Below are positions 1-11,292 of a DNA stretch of 64,000 nt, one piece after another. The first letter of the stretch is position 1. Each line of letters starts with the position of its first letter. The notes below the pieces were generated by a model. That model had not been told where the DNA came from, ran no database searches, and saw only the letters and a list, made by a program, of their open reading frames with translations. A program made the translations under genes and the position numbers. The stretch spans positions 558,001-622,000 of the forward strand of contig JAVHNS010000011.1 in the NCBI GenBank assembly GCA_036872755.1. The letters are read 5' to 3'. Source of the stretch: Orbilia blumenaviensis. Its lineage: Eukaryota; Ascomycota; Orbiliomycetes; Orbiliales; Orbiliaceae.

Positions 1-219
1 AGAAAATAGCCCGATCTATACTATCGATCTGATGGAGTATATATAATACTGTATATAAGTAAGTAGATACGATGATACTTCTAGGATAGAAGTAAGAAAT
101 AGCATACGGTGGACCCCAGAAACAAAGATGTAGAAGTATATTCCCAACGACACGATATATAATAAATACAGTAACGCTGTCTCGTAAACCAGAATCGGTA
201 TATATAAATATACTGCTCT
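1..219. other. 3' flank of the PTAR1-like gene, no gene seen
   Basis: AT-rich sequence between the window edge and the stop codon of the first gene. It contains short TATA and GTATATA runs but no convincing coding exon. It is probably the 3' untranslated and terminator region of the minus-strand gene that ends at 220. Confidence 0.5.
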
Positions 220-1668
220 TTAACCCGGCATATCCACCATCTCACTATCAACGTTAACCCCCGCAGCATACCTCCCCTCCAACCCGCCCACTGTAGCCCT
301 CAACAGCATCCTCTCCCTGACCACATCCTCCACAGCCCTAATGCTCTCCGCCTCCCCATCCCACCCCTTTAGTAACTCCACAATAGCAGTCCTATACCCA
401 TCATCAAACACCCCTCCTCCGACAACAGCCCTAACAAACCCCCATAACGCCTCGTGACCCGGTGCTGTATTGTGACTGTATTTCAAAACGCTGAAGAGTT
501 GGTTATACCTCACATCCGACACACTTCTCGTCGTCCCTCCCAATCCTATCCCCGCAGTATTCCCATCCCTTAGCTGTTGTTGATAGCTACTACCACCACC
601 ACCACCACCACTATTATTATTATTCCCCCCACTGTTATTGTAATTATTATGCCTAGCCTCTTCAATCCACAACCACGCCAAAAAGCTCCACCCGCTCACA
701 TCCCCCGGATGCTTCATACACCAACTCACCACATCTTCATGATTAAACCCCACCCCCTGAACGCCAACAAGCCATCTAGCGTACGTCCACGCGTAATAAT
801 TCTTCGGATGTGCCTCCGCAGCTCTCAAAACCGTTGATACCTCCTTCCTACACCACCTTCTAAAACTCTTGGCTAGAACGCTATTATCCGCGGTTCCAGG
901 TCTGGATGAAGGTGCTCCTGGTGATGGCGGTGGGATCGGATGTTTTAATGATGGATAGGTTGAGATCAACCAGCGTCTGTGAGACCATAGATGGGGGGAT
1001 TTGGTGTGTTTGTGGAGAGGGGAGGTTAGGAGGGAGGTTATGAAGAAATATTCGGATTGTGGGGAGAACGGGAGTTCTTGGCCTCTGTTACCTATTGGAA
1101 ACGGGGCGTTTGGGGGGAAGTGGGTTATTAGTACTCTTTTGCGGGCGTTGATGGCGGTGAGGTGTTCGCTGTCGTGGAGGAGGAGGATGGTGGATGTGGA
1201 TAGGAGGGTGAGGTATGTTGATGTTGAGGTTGGTTGGGCGGTTTGGGAGGTTGGGGAGTTTAGGGAGGAGAGGGTGGTGAAGAAGAGGGGGCGGGCGTGG
1301 CGGAAGGCTTTCCAGAGGCTGGATTTGGGGATGCCGAGGGAGGTGGATTCGGTGAAGATGTGGGTTGGGGGGACGGGGTAGAAGGGGAGTAGTTCGATTT
1401 GTCTATTTTTTTTTTACCGTTTCCCGTAACCGCGGTTAGTGTGTACTTCTTAGTTACTTGCTTACTTAAAACTTTGATAATATACATAGATATATGTTAT
1501 ATTTTATATATGCACTTTACGAAGCTATTGAAGCTGGATTGAGAATAAAAAGGGGGCGGGAGATGTGGATACGTACACAGTCTGCTGGCGGAAGGACTGG
1601 AAGAAGCCGGCGATGCGGGCGTAGACCTCGCGGCAGACCTCTTCGTCGCCTTCGCTCCTTGTCGTCAT
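220..1668 (-). CDS. Protein prenyltransferase alpha-subunit repeat protein (PTAR1-like)
   Basis: Two exons, 1577-1668 and 220-1402, with a 174-nt intron (GTACGT donor, CTAAC branch, TAG acceptor), give 424 residues from ATG at 1668. The N-terminus (MTTRSEGDEE) runs into a QIELLPFYPV block. Tetratricopeptide-like alpha-subunit repeats follow, with the diagnostic motifs NARKR, LWSHRRWLIS, YYAWTYARWLVG and SGWSFLAWLW. These W/R patterns define the farnesyl/geranylgeranyl transferase alpha family. The family member PTAR1 is known in animals as a subunit of GGTase-III, which prenylates YKT6 and FBXL2; the same role here is inference. Residues about 281-303 are an Asn/Gly/Ser run made by a microsatellite and probably form a disordered loop. 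A second possibility is a diverged canonical alpha subunit, but the length and spacing fit PTAR1 better. Confidence 0.85.
595..660. repeat. Coding microsatellite (CCA/ATT) inside the PTAR1-like gene
   Basis: A run of CCACCA units followed by ATTATT units lies in frame in the PTAR1-like gene. On the coding strand it gives polyasparagine and polyglycine. It is likely length-variable between strains. Confidence 0.7.
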
Positions 1669-1690
1669 TGATGCATCCACCTGCTACTGC

Positions 1691-1722
<32 letters not shown>

Positions 1723-1743
1723 GATATATAGAGATATATATAG
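1691..1743. repeat. AT-rich microsatellite
   Basis: Alternating TA with occasional AAATA and AGATA interruptions, starting about 23 bp upstream of the PTAR1-like start codon. Its position makes it a likely part of the 5' UTR or core promoter. Confidence 0.8.
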
Positions 1744-3070
1744 AATGTGATAGTTTAGTTATCTATATTAAGACTATAGATAGGTATTCGCCCGTCCGCT
1801 GTAGGTGCACTGTAGTACTAATAGACGATAGTACAGGGAATAGACGAGAGAGAGGATGTGTATAAGATAATTAGGTAGGTATAAGATAGAAAGGAAGAAA
1901 GAAAAGACCGCGTTGGAACGTTGTATTTTTTTCTTTCTTCCGAGCGTGTTGTCAAAAGGTTCGTTCTCGTTCGGTTCGTCCCAAATCCGTTCGGTATCAA
2001 AATATGTTTCCCGTGATACACACACACACACACTTCAGCCGCCGCCTCCTAAAAAAAGAAAGGCTTAAATCTCGCTTTGGTACTTTGTAGTATTTGATAT
2101 ATATATAGATAGATAGATAAATAAGATGAGTATTTGAAAGTTCCGATTTATGTACCGTACGCAAGTACATAGCTATCTAACTAAAGAAGAAGAAAAAAAG
2201 GACAACCCTCTATATATTCATTCCCCCAAAGCTCCCACGTATGTACGTATGTATGTCAAGCTTTCAGGGAAAACTCCGTGGCCATGGGCCGTATCCGCTG
2301 TAGCTACCTGAGCTAAACCGCCTTACCTAGCTAGCTACCCAGCTAAACTCCATCGAAAGAAAGAGGTCATTGCAATGCATTGCATTTGCATTTTGCATTC
2401 ATTCCGGTCGAGATGAAAGTCGAAAGAGTTCAAAAAGCCTCCAGAAAGAAAAAAAGAAAAAGTAATTACCTACTTGATTATATATTAGGGGGAAAAAGAA
2501 ATGCGCAAGCTGGGCAAAAGACCCGACGTATGCATGTTCTTTTCCTCTTTTTTTTTTTTTTTTTTTGTTTTTTGTTTTTAGCTTTTTTGTGGTGATGCAA
2601 GGAGGGCAAAGCAGGCTGGTTAGGCTAGACTGGCTAGGGCCGGGGGAGTTCGGCCCATCCTAGGAACGCCATTCGTGGATGTCGACACAGACACACACGG
2701 ACAGAAAGAGAGCTTGTCATGAACTCGGCTGGCTGGCCAGATATAATCGTATCGTATCATATCATACCATGCTTATACATACAAACATACATACATATAT
2801 ATCATATTTTAGGATGCAGCGTATATGTATACGTAAGGTACGTAACTTGTTTTTCCATGCCATTCTATTGGATCATATTATCATTGCAATTGCAATTGCA
2901 GTTGCAGTTAGGGGGCCGCAGGCGCAGGAGGGCTACTTAGACACGGTATGATGTATATATTACATGTCGGCTGTAATTTGGGGGAAAAGGCATCGGTAGA
3001 TCTGAAGATATCGATACACACCTCTATATGTCAGAAACTAATGGGAATCTGGCGGCAATTGAGTCATGGT

Positions 3071-3096
3071 ATGTAGATATATAGCTATATCTACAT
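3071..3096. repeat. 11-bp perfect inverted repeat with 4-nt loop
   Basis: ATGTAGATATA at 3071-3081 and its exact complement at 3086-3096 enclose the loop TAGC. No neighbouring gene explains it. Confidence 0.85.
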
Positions 3097-3206
3097 GTTT
3101 TACATATTACCTAGTAGTTAATGGGTAGGTAAATACCCCGTTAGTTGCTTATATAGCGGTATATACCCAGGTGATTCGTCCGCAGTATAACATAAATATA
3201 AATATA

Positions 3207-3230
3207 ATATAATATAATATTATATTATAT
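3207..3230. repeat. 24-bp perfect AT palindrome
   Basis: Every base pairs about a centre between 3218 and 3219, inside a longer AATAT-unit tract. It could extrude as a cruciform or simply reflect microsatellite growth. Confidence 0.85.
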
Positions 3231-4630
3231 AGTACCGAATTCAAGGAAAGAAGACGTCCGGAGGGGGATAGGCAGAGTCGGACAGGATTAAAGAGAGCCG
3301 CGGGAACTGGGAACTGGGAATCCGAATTGAACTAACTAGTTACCCTCCGGAGCAAGCTACTCGTTAACTACCTAGCTGGAGCTACCCCTGTCCCAAACCC
3401 AGCTAAACCCAGCTCCCCATGCATCAGCTAACTAAAGCTAAGCTACTCAAAGTCAGAGCGCTGCCCCACACACATACAAAAAAAAAGGCCTTGGAGCTCA
3501 AGAGAAAGAAAGAAAAAAAGTCGTTAGCAAGGAAATAAACCCAGCCGAAGTAGACTATCTTTCCCAGCTACCAAATCACTTCCCCCCCTCCTTTTTTCCC
3601 TTTCCCATAGGCCTAGCTACTTAGTTACCTCTTGGACTGGAAGCCAGGCGGAAGATCTAAACCGAATACGAGTAAAGTAATACTCCACCCGGAATGGCAT
3701 ATCCACTTTTCCTTGGTTGGGTTTTTTCTTGGTGGGTTTGTCAATAATGCTATACATCAAGTTGAAAGCTAGCGCTATAGCTGCGGCATGGCATTTCGTT
3801 ATCAGTGTCTGATCAGCTGAAGCCACAGCCGGCCGAGGGTGAATTTAACTAATCCACCGTCTTTTTTTTTTACGCCGGGCTGAGCCGGCCGGTTTATAAC
3901 TATAATTAAATACTAGTGTATATAAGAGTCAGTATGTATATATTACACTCAAGCCCGCATATACGCGCATCAGAATATCTATATCCATCTATCTATATTA
4001 ATAACACACGACCGTATGTATACAAAAAAAGGCCTATCGTCTACGTAATCTCAATTCCAAAGGCGGTATATAACCCGACCCGCACACTTGAAAAGAAAAG
4101 GCGGCTAGTTGGACAGATAGTACCCAAACCAAGACAGTGGGAATCGGTACTATAGGTCTGGTTAGGTCGGTCGATAGGGTACATGTATGTTGTATGCAAT
4201 GAGCTGTTCGGTGTGCTTCCCAGAGGACTGGTCGTGTCATGTCAGGTCAGGTTCCTCATGCCCCCCTTTTTCGATGTATCACATATTCCATGCGAGATGA
4301 TAGCTACAACGAAAATGTATTCGTTTTGTTTTTGTCTGGTTGTTGGTCGGTGGATGGGAGAAGTGGGAAGGGGGGAGCCGATTGGATGTCGGTAAGGACA
4401 GGATTGTCCGCTGCGACTGGTGCTGGTGCTACTGCTGGGAGATATCCAGTGGATGTTGTGGATATAATATGTATGTGTGGGTTGTATGTATGCACACTTT
4501 TTTCCTTTCTGGTCCGGTGTGCATGATAGCAGGGGGGAGGAAAAAGAGTTTGTCCTTTCTGGAATATATTCTTTTTTAGATGGTATGTTTGCGTGTATGT
4601 GAGATTTCAGGTAAGGTTAATGTATGCACC

Positions 4631-4651
4631 CTGCTGCTGCTGCTGCTGCTG
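4631..4651. repeat. (CTG)7 trinucleotide repeat
   Basis: Seven uninterrupted CTG units in non-coding sequence. Confidence 0.9.
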
Positions 4652-4868
4652 TATGGATTGGATTGGGTTGGATTGATTCGAATGATGGGGCGGTGGTGGT
4701 GTTATCGCTTGTTAGTAGAACGGTAAAAGCAAAAAGAGAAAGAAAGAGGAAAAAAGAAAAACGCCGTTATATGTATGCAATGTTCTCCCTCCGCTGTCAG
4801 ATTCCTGCCTTCTTTCCTCCGGCCGGACGGTCCTTCTTGGTCCAATCCGATTGATCGTTAGCTTTCGT

Positions 4869-4890
4869 AAAAAAAAAAAAAAAAAAAAAA
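4869..4890. repeat. A22 homopolymer
   Basis: Twenty-two consecutive A residues about 180 bp downstream of the RPC34 stop codon (RPC34 lies on the minus strand, so this is a T tract for that gene). Confidence 0.9.
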
Positions 4891-5071
4891 GCCCAGTGGA
4901 GCCCACGCTCGGTTCTGTCGAATGGGGTAACTTGTCGATTTTCCTTAATCAATGACCTGTTCTTCTGGTCTAGATCCCCACTGCTGTGCATAGAATCAAA
5001 AAATATAAAAAAAAAAAAGAAAAGAAGAAAAGGTATGAGAATGAAAGAGCAAGGGAAAGAGGAGGAGGGAA

Positions 5072-6090
5072 CTATATTTCCGCCAACCATTTCTCAAAGT
5101 ACACGCAGTTTGCCGCATTGATCGGCCCATCTTCATTGCACAGGTCGAACACAGGACAGCGCCCACACGGCGCCTCTGTCACACCCTGCTTTACCGCCCC
5201 TTCCACCTTACGAATCGCCTTGTACGCCGTCCCACCGATCACCTTCTCCAACTTCCCGTCGTAGATGAGCACCTCCAGCAGAGCCTTTATATCGGCCTCG
5301 GACAGGTCTACCTCTGTCAAGTTACTGTTCTTCACCCAGTGCGTTATATCCGATAACGTAGGATAACCCGTGTAACCAGCCTCAAACGGTATAACGATAC
5401 CAGCAGCGCCAGGCTTCTGCTTCGGAAAGCTCCTGGACGTCACAAAGCGCTCTATAGCCACCAGCAAAGCATTGATGAAATCCGCATCAAGCTCCGCGTC
5501 TGTGAACCACGGACCTCCGGTTACCTCGATTGCAGGCGTGAGGTCCGAGAGCATATAAATTTTTCTTGTCGGGTTTTTCACGGATTTCACGGATTTGATG
5601 TAACGGTGAGTTTCGAGGGTTTTTAGACAGCGGGTGAGCACCGTCGGATGCAGGTTTGTGCGGGTTTTGAGGATTTTGGACCAGATTCCTTCGCGTGCGG
5701 AGGATTCGATGTGCTGGTAGACCAGGGCTTCGTCGGGTGTCAGGTTCCGCGTTCTGTGTCGCTTTTCACATCAGCCTTTCTGTTCTTCTTCTTCCTCTTC
5801 CCCTTCTATATCTTCTATAGTTCATAGACTATGGCAGCGTGTGTACAAACGGGAGAAGGGAGTACCCACCGATCAACGGAATCTTTGCTAATAAACTGAT
5901 ACACGAATGCATCGCCCTGCTTCAACGTCCTAAGGTACCCGCGCCCGAGCAGCTCGTTGATAGTTGCCAGCAGTTCCTGGGCATCGCGTTTCGGTATGTA
6001 CGATAGCAATTCGTTCGAGGTGTACAGCTTCTGGATGTTGGGACTGCAGGCGTCGTAGATTGTGCGCGCGAGCGCCTGGAGGTCGGACAT
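5072..6090 (-). CDS. RPC34: RNA polymerase III subunit RPC34 (RPC6)
   Basis: Two exons, 5870-6090 and 5072-5753, give 300 residues. The 116-nt intron (GTGGGT...CAG) splits Arg74. RPC34 is a winged-helix subunit of the RPC82/34/31 subcomplex and recruits TFIIIB and opens the promoter. The N-terminal winged helix (about 1-73) leads into a second one carrying VYQHIESSAREGIWSKIL, the family hallmark, which sits mostly in exon 2 and would be missed if the exons were read separately. The C-terminus keeps four cysteines at 270, 273, 279 and 290 (CGRCPVFDLC...C). In the human orthologue these bind an iron-sulfur cluster. The length is close to that of the yeast protein. It is divergent with KAP120 across about 1.05 kb. 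Confidence 0.96.
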
Positions 6091-7137
6091 CTTTGATGAC
6101 TCTTTCTTTTTCCTTCCCTCTCGATTATTTAAACAATTTCAGTCGTGTTTCTTTCTTGGTTTTTTGTTTTCTCTTTATTTAGGTAGATTTGGTAAACAAT
6201 AGTCTTTTAGAAAGGGATATTATCGTTTCGGAAGATTCTTGGAACGATGCCGTCGCATTTGGCGGTATCAATTGGTGGTTGTGATTGTGGTTGTGGTAAT
6301 GAAGAGAGCGATGAGTGGTGATGGTAGTGGTGACTAAGAAGAATCGAGAAGGCTTGTCGATCGAGACTTTTTTTTTTTTTAAGCCGCATTTCGATGAGTC
6401 CGCTTTTGGTTAGTTGGGTCCTCAGCACATGGCTTTTATCAATCAATCACAGCTTCAACAGTTCGAATAAGTCGTTAGAACGAATAGATAATACTATAAG
6501 AAAGGGGGAAAAAAAATAGAAAAAAATGAAAGAAAAAAGTCTAGATACTGTCTTTAATCAATTTCTACTACCAATCAAAATAAAATAGGCTCTATCAATC
6601 GAATTGGCTGATTCTTCCCTTGGTCGAATCGGAAGACAGTAGTAGATACCTATATGGCTGGCCGACTCGCGATATCCGTAAAACGTTCCCCGCCGCAGAA
6701 AACAAACTAATTTCTGAACAACACCACCACCACCACCCACCACCGCCCACCAGTATATCACCAGCTTCAATACTCCACCATCTCACAACCACCTCTTTCT
6801 CTATCGCTGTCAGTAGCTCTCTTCTTACATAGTCGTATATCACAGCTACTACTTAAGTACTTAGTCCGCTGACCTGCTGCGTATACAGATACTATACTAT
6901 ATTATAGAAATCGAGCCCTCGTTCGGTCAACTGATTGTTATATGATCACCTTCCCTCTGAGCTAGCTAGCTATCCAGCAAGCAGCTCTTCCATCGCGAAC
7001 AACTGCCACCACCACCACCACCACCACCACCACCACCATTCTCGCGTCCGAAATAGACACACTATAACCTCTATAGAACCTCTATAAAACCTCGAAAACG
7101 ACAAAGATAACGATAACAAAAAAAGAAAGAAAGTAAA
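6091..7137. promoter_or_regulatory. Shared divergent promoter region RPC34 / KAP120
   Basis: About 1.05 kb separates the two start codons, and no gene was found inside it. It carries GCTAGCTAGCTA at about 6961 and an 11-unit CCA repeat (7006-7038) about 100 bp before the KAP120 ATG, then an A-rich leader. Which elements act on which gene cannot be told from sequence. Confidence 0.5.
7006..7038. repeat. (CCA)11 trinucleotide repeat in the KAP120 leader
   Basis: Eleven uninterrupted CCA units, about 100 bp upstream of the KAP120 start codon, probably in the 5' UTR. Confidence 0.9.
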
Positions 7138-10100
7138 ATGGCATCCCAATCCATCCCCCTCACACCAAATGCCCTCCTCGAAGTCCTACGAGCCGCCTCT
7201 TCAAGCGACCAGTCAATCCTCCAGCTCGCTAGTAAGCAACTGCACGCTTGGGAAACAATACCAGGCTACTGGAGTCTGCTCCAAGATGCGTTTTTGGATC
7301 AGAACCTGGAGAGGAATGTGCGCTGGTTGAGTATTATTACGTTGAAATATGGGGTTGACAGGTTTTGGAGGAAGACCGCCACGAAGTGCGTACTCACCTT
7401 TTCATTAATTCTTTTTTTATAAAGATCTGTGATGTTGTTGCGTATGGTGTATAGAAGGGCTGATGATGGAGGATGATGATTGGATGGTTGATAGTTCGAT
7501 ATCGAAGGATGAGAGAAGAAACATCAGGTCGAGGCTACTGGACTCCGTCAATGAACCGGATAACCAACTGGCTCTGCAGAACGCTGTCATAGTAGGGAAA
7601 GTCGCTAGGAACGAATACCCGCTCGATTGGTATGTATACACTCCGCCAGCTCCTGCTGTATCCCCAGATAATGATCTCAACCCCGCTGATACTTCAATTA
7701 TAATTGGTTGTAGGCCAGACATCTTCTCCCGCTTACTCGACATGATCCGCTCTTCGGCACCCCCACCGGACGAATCGCAGATTCACCCAAACACAAATCC
7801 GTCGGTTCTCCGTCTCCAGCGATCTCTCAGCCTCCTTCTCCACGTCGTAAAGGAGCTATGCACGGGCCGTCTGCCCCGAATACGAAGTAATCTACAAACC
7901 GCATCGCCGGAGCTATTCCGTGTGATCGCAGGTATATACGTCCAATACGTCGAACACTGGAAACACGGCGTAGAAAACAACTCACACTCCGACGAATGGG
8001 TTAACCAGCGACTTAACATAAGTCTATCTTGTCTAAAGGTTCTTAGGCGGCTGCTGGTCAGCGGGTTTGAATTCGCGAATCGCTCGGATGAAATTAAGCA
8101 GTTCTGGACGATCACGAACGAACAGTGGACTTCGTTTATCAATATGAGTGAGTAGATTCTTGGGTTCTGCGTATAACGGGGTGAACTGAGCGACCGACAT
8201 ATAGAATCTTTTGTGGATATATAGCAAATGCGGAGGTTCCGGATGTGAACAAGATTTTGATATATAAACACATCGTTGGACTCGGAAAGCTATATCTCGA
8301 CCTGTCGAAGGGACAACCTGCGGCGTTCGCGCTGATGCCCGAGGTTCTGACGGTTCTTCAAAACTATTGGCAAGTAGCGAACAGCTACGGCGACTCTCTC
8401 GCGAACGGCAGCAGAGCGGGGCTTGGGAAGCAATCTAAAAAGAACGGTGCAGCCGGACATAAAGAGGATGATAAATCTTCGTTCATGGAGAAGATCGCGC
8501 TGCAAGGGATGTTGCTATATAGGAACTGTATACAGATGGTGTTCAAGCCCGTCCAGACGTTTAAGTGTAAGACATATTTACTCTCCTCGTTCTAGGTACG
8601 TTTCATTGCATTTGTCTACGTTCGGGGATTAGCTAACTTGAAGAAACCCCAACGGTGTCATCTGGGTTAAAAGATCGACATAAGGAAGAGAAGGATGAAA
8701 ATGTTACAGCGACGGCATTCATGAAGGAGCAAGTATTGACCCTGGAGCTAGCAACTCGTTTCATGGAGTTGTTGGTTACCAAGTATTTTATACTCAGACG
8801 GGATGATTTGGAGGCTTGGGAGGAGGATCCGGAAACGTGGGCGATTACGTGGGATGATCAGACGGAGTCGTGGGAGTATATGATACGGCCGTGCGCTGAG
8901 AAGCTGTTTGTGGACTTTGCGGTCAACTTCAAGAAGGACCTTGCGCAGCCTATTGTTAACGTTTTTAATAACGTTGCGAGTATGTCCTTTTTACTATCTT
9001 CTTACATATTTCTAGTTTATAGCTAATGACTTTCTTTCTCTTCTAGCTCTGGAAAACCACGACGTCCTCCTTAAGGACTCGGTCTATAACGCCGTCGGCC
9101 TAGTCCCCGCCATCCTCGAACCCCACCTCGACTTCAACATCTTCCTCCAAAACGTCTTAGCAAACGAAGTCCAAATCAACCAACCAGACTACCGCATCCT
9201 CCGCCATCGGATCCCAATATTAATCGGCCAATGGGTCTTCGTTAACATCGACGTCCAGCACCGGTCGACAATATTCCGGATCACGCAGCATTTACTAAAC
9301 AAGTCCGATCCACTCAATGATCTCTGCGTGAGGATTACAGCGGCAAAGTCCTTGAAGTGCTCGATTGATGAATGGCAGTTTGATATTAACAGCTTTTTGC
9401 CGTTTGTGGATGATGTTTTTGATAAGTTGATGTTGTTGATTGATGAGGTTGAGGAGACGGCGACGAAGATGTCGTTGGTGGATGTTATTGGACTTATTGC
9501 GGAGAGGATGTCGCATAACGTATGAACCCCCCCCCCCCAATTTCTTAAACCTCTTAATGAGGCCATATACTGACAAATATTGATTCTTTTGATCAGATCA
9601 CTCCATACGCACACCGTGTAATCAGTATCCTCCCGCCACTCTGGGAAGCCACCGGCGAAGAACATCTCTTCAAACAATCCATCCTCTCAATCCTCACCAA
9701 AATCGTCAGCGCAATGAAAGACTCCTCCCTCAAATACCAAGAAATGGTAGTAAACCTAATCCGCTACTCCGTCTCACCCGAAAACGGCCTACAAACCTAT
9801 CTCCTAGAAGATGCGTTAGAGCTATGGGATGCAGCTGTTAACGCTACCCCTGCGGAAAACGCGGGTCCGTTGTTGGAACTTGTACCCTTGTTGATACCGT
9901 GTTTGGAATTAGACACGAGTTTGACGAGGAGGGTTTTGGAGGTTATTGAGGGGTATATACTACTCGCTCCTAGGGAGATGTTAAACGGCTACGCGGGGAC
10001 GCTATTCAACATCTTCGGAAACATGCTGGGAAAGGGGTTAAAAGTCGATGCGGCGGAGGTAATAACCGACGCTATGGAATTAATTATCAGAACCGCGGCG

Positions 10101-10955
10101 GCGGTACAAGGTGAAGAAGGAATGAAAGCGTTAGGACAAGCGATGGTTAGCAGCGGTGTTGCGAGGAAGATATTTGAAGGGGTGTATACTACTTGGGAGG
10201 CGCATCAGACTTCGGGACCGAATAAGAAGTATCCGGAGATCGAAGCGCAGGTGCTTACCGCGTATTTTGCGGTGTTGAGCAGGGTTATACTGGGCAGTTT
10301 GGAGGTTTTTGGTGGGCTTGTGGGGTATATTTCGAGTCTGGGGGTGAATGAGAAGAGGGTTGAGGCGTGGTTGATGGAGGAGTGGTTTTCGCATGTATTA
10401 CACCCTCTCTTTCCCCCTCCCTTATTACAACGGTTTATACAAAAGGATTTTTTTAACTGACGAGAGAGTAATTGTGGTAATAGTTCGCAAACATCGGCAA
10501 CCCGCGAGCGCGGAAACTCAATGCTCTGGCACTCACGAAACTACTAGAGCTCGATCAGGACTGGATATTACTTCAAATGCAGGACTTAATGAACGTCTGG
10601 ACCGACGTTATCCAAGAACAAGTCGAGGATGGCAGAGAGTATGTCACCAAAACCACCCCCATCAATATCTTTCCAAAAAAAAAAAAACCCCCCCTACTAA
10701 CAAAAATAATATTATTATAGCAGCCTAGTATACGACATCCACCCCGAAACCGCAGACCCCACAACCGCATCTTCGATCCGACGTAAAGAACTCACGGCGA
10801 CGGATCCAGTGCATACCATTCATATTACGGAGTGGGTTAGGCATTATCTTCTCCAGGCGCAGAATAAACATGGAGCGGAGGGGTTTAAGGATAAGTGTAT
10901 TGATAATGTGGATAAAGATGTGCTGGCGGATTTTATGAAGTTGAAGATTTTTTAG
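7138..10955 (+). CDS. KAP120: Karyopherin KAP120 (importin-11 family)
   Basis: Nine exons: 7138-7385, 7495-7629, 7714-8147, 8225-8566, 8674-8979, 9047-9519, 9597-10394, 10484-10638, 10721-10955. They join in frame to 1041 residues, very near the yeast length. The importin-beta N-terminal domain is clear: SDQSILQLASKQLHAWE, then NVRWLSIITLKYGVDRFW. The first junction gives TATNSISKDERRNIR, aligned with the same position of human importin-11. HEAT repeats fill the rest, ending in EWVRHYLLQAQNKHG. The family carries cargo, including ribosome biogenesis factors in yeast, into the nucleus via Ran-GTP. Intron 2 is a multiple of three and stop-free. Exon 5 starts at a GTTAAAAG acceptor; earlier AGs give a stop codon or the wrong frame. 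Confidence 0.95.
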
Positions 10956-11292
10956 AGGGTTATTGTAATGGGAAGGGGGATGTGTTAGAGAGAGGGGGTG
11001 ATGTTAGAGGGGGCTGTTATGGCTGCTACTATTACTTTTTTTTTATTACTAATGCGTTAGAATTATTATTTTTTTATTGTTTTTGGGAATAATCCTAAAT
11101 GCCAACGTCGAGATCAAGGCTGACTGGATATATACAGTAATAATAAAACAGATACTCCAGTAGAATAATTAAAAAATAGAGGTATGAGAGAGAACGCCAC
11201 CCGCTATGCATATATCATCCCAAAAGCCAATAAAAAGGCCAGACAGTAAACCCCAAGCCAGAATAGGCAATACACACCCCCCCCTCATTTTT
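10956..11292. terminator. Convergent 3' region between KAP120 and RTC1
   Basis: This 337-bp gap separates the two stop codons. It is rich in T runs on the plus strand with several AATAAT and AATAAA-like hexamers (for example near 11142), so it probably holds the polyadenylation sites of both genes. The poly(A) positions themselves are not determinable here. Confidence 0.5.

Larger units (their letters stand above)
1669..5071. other. 3.4 kb intergenic region, simple repeats only
   Basis: No exon with family similarity was found on either strand. It holds an AT microsatellite (1691-1743), an (AC)8 tract (2018-2033), T19 (2548-2566), a TTGCAA/TTGCAG hexamer array (2884-2909), a hairpin (3071-3096), a 24-bp AT palindrome (3207-3230), two clusters of AGCTA pentamers (2302-2345 and 3355-3445), (CTG)7 (4631-4651) and A22 (4869-4890). 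The left part should contain the promoter of the PTAR1-like gene; the right part is the 3' flank of RPC34. Confidence 0.6.

Noticed and set aside
7006..7038. Regular spaced repeats considered as an array of the CRISPR kind
   Set aside because: It is a simple trinucleotide microsatellite without spacers, in a eukaryotic genome.
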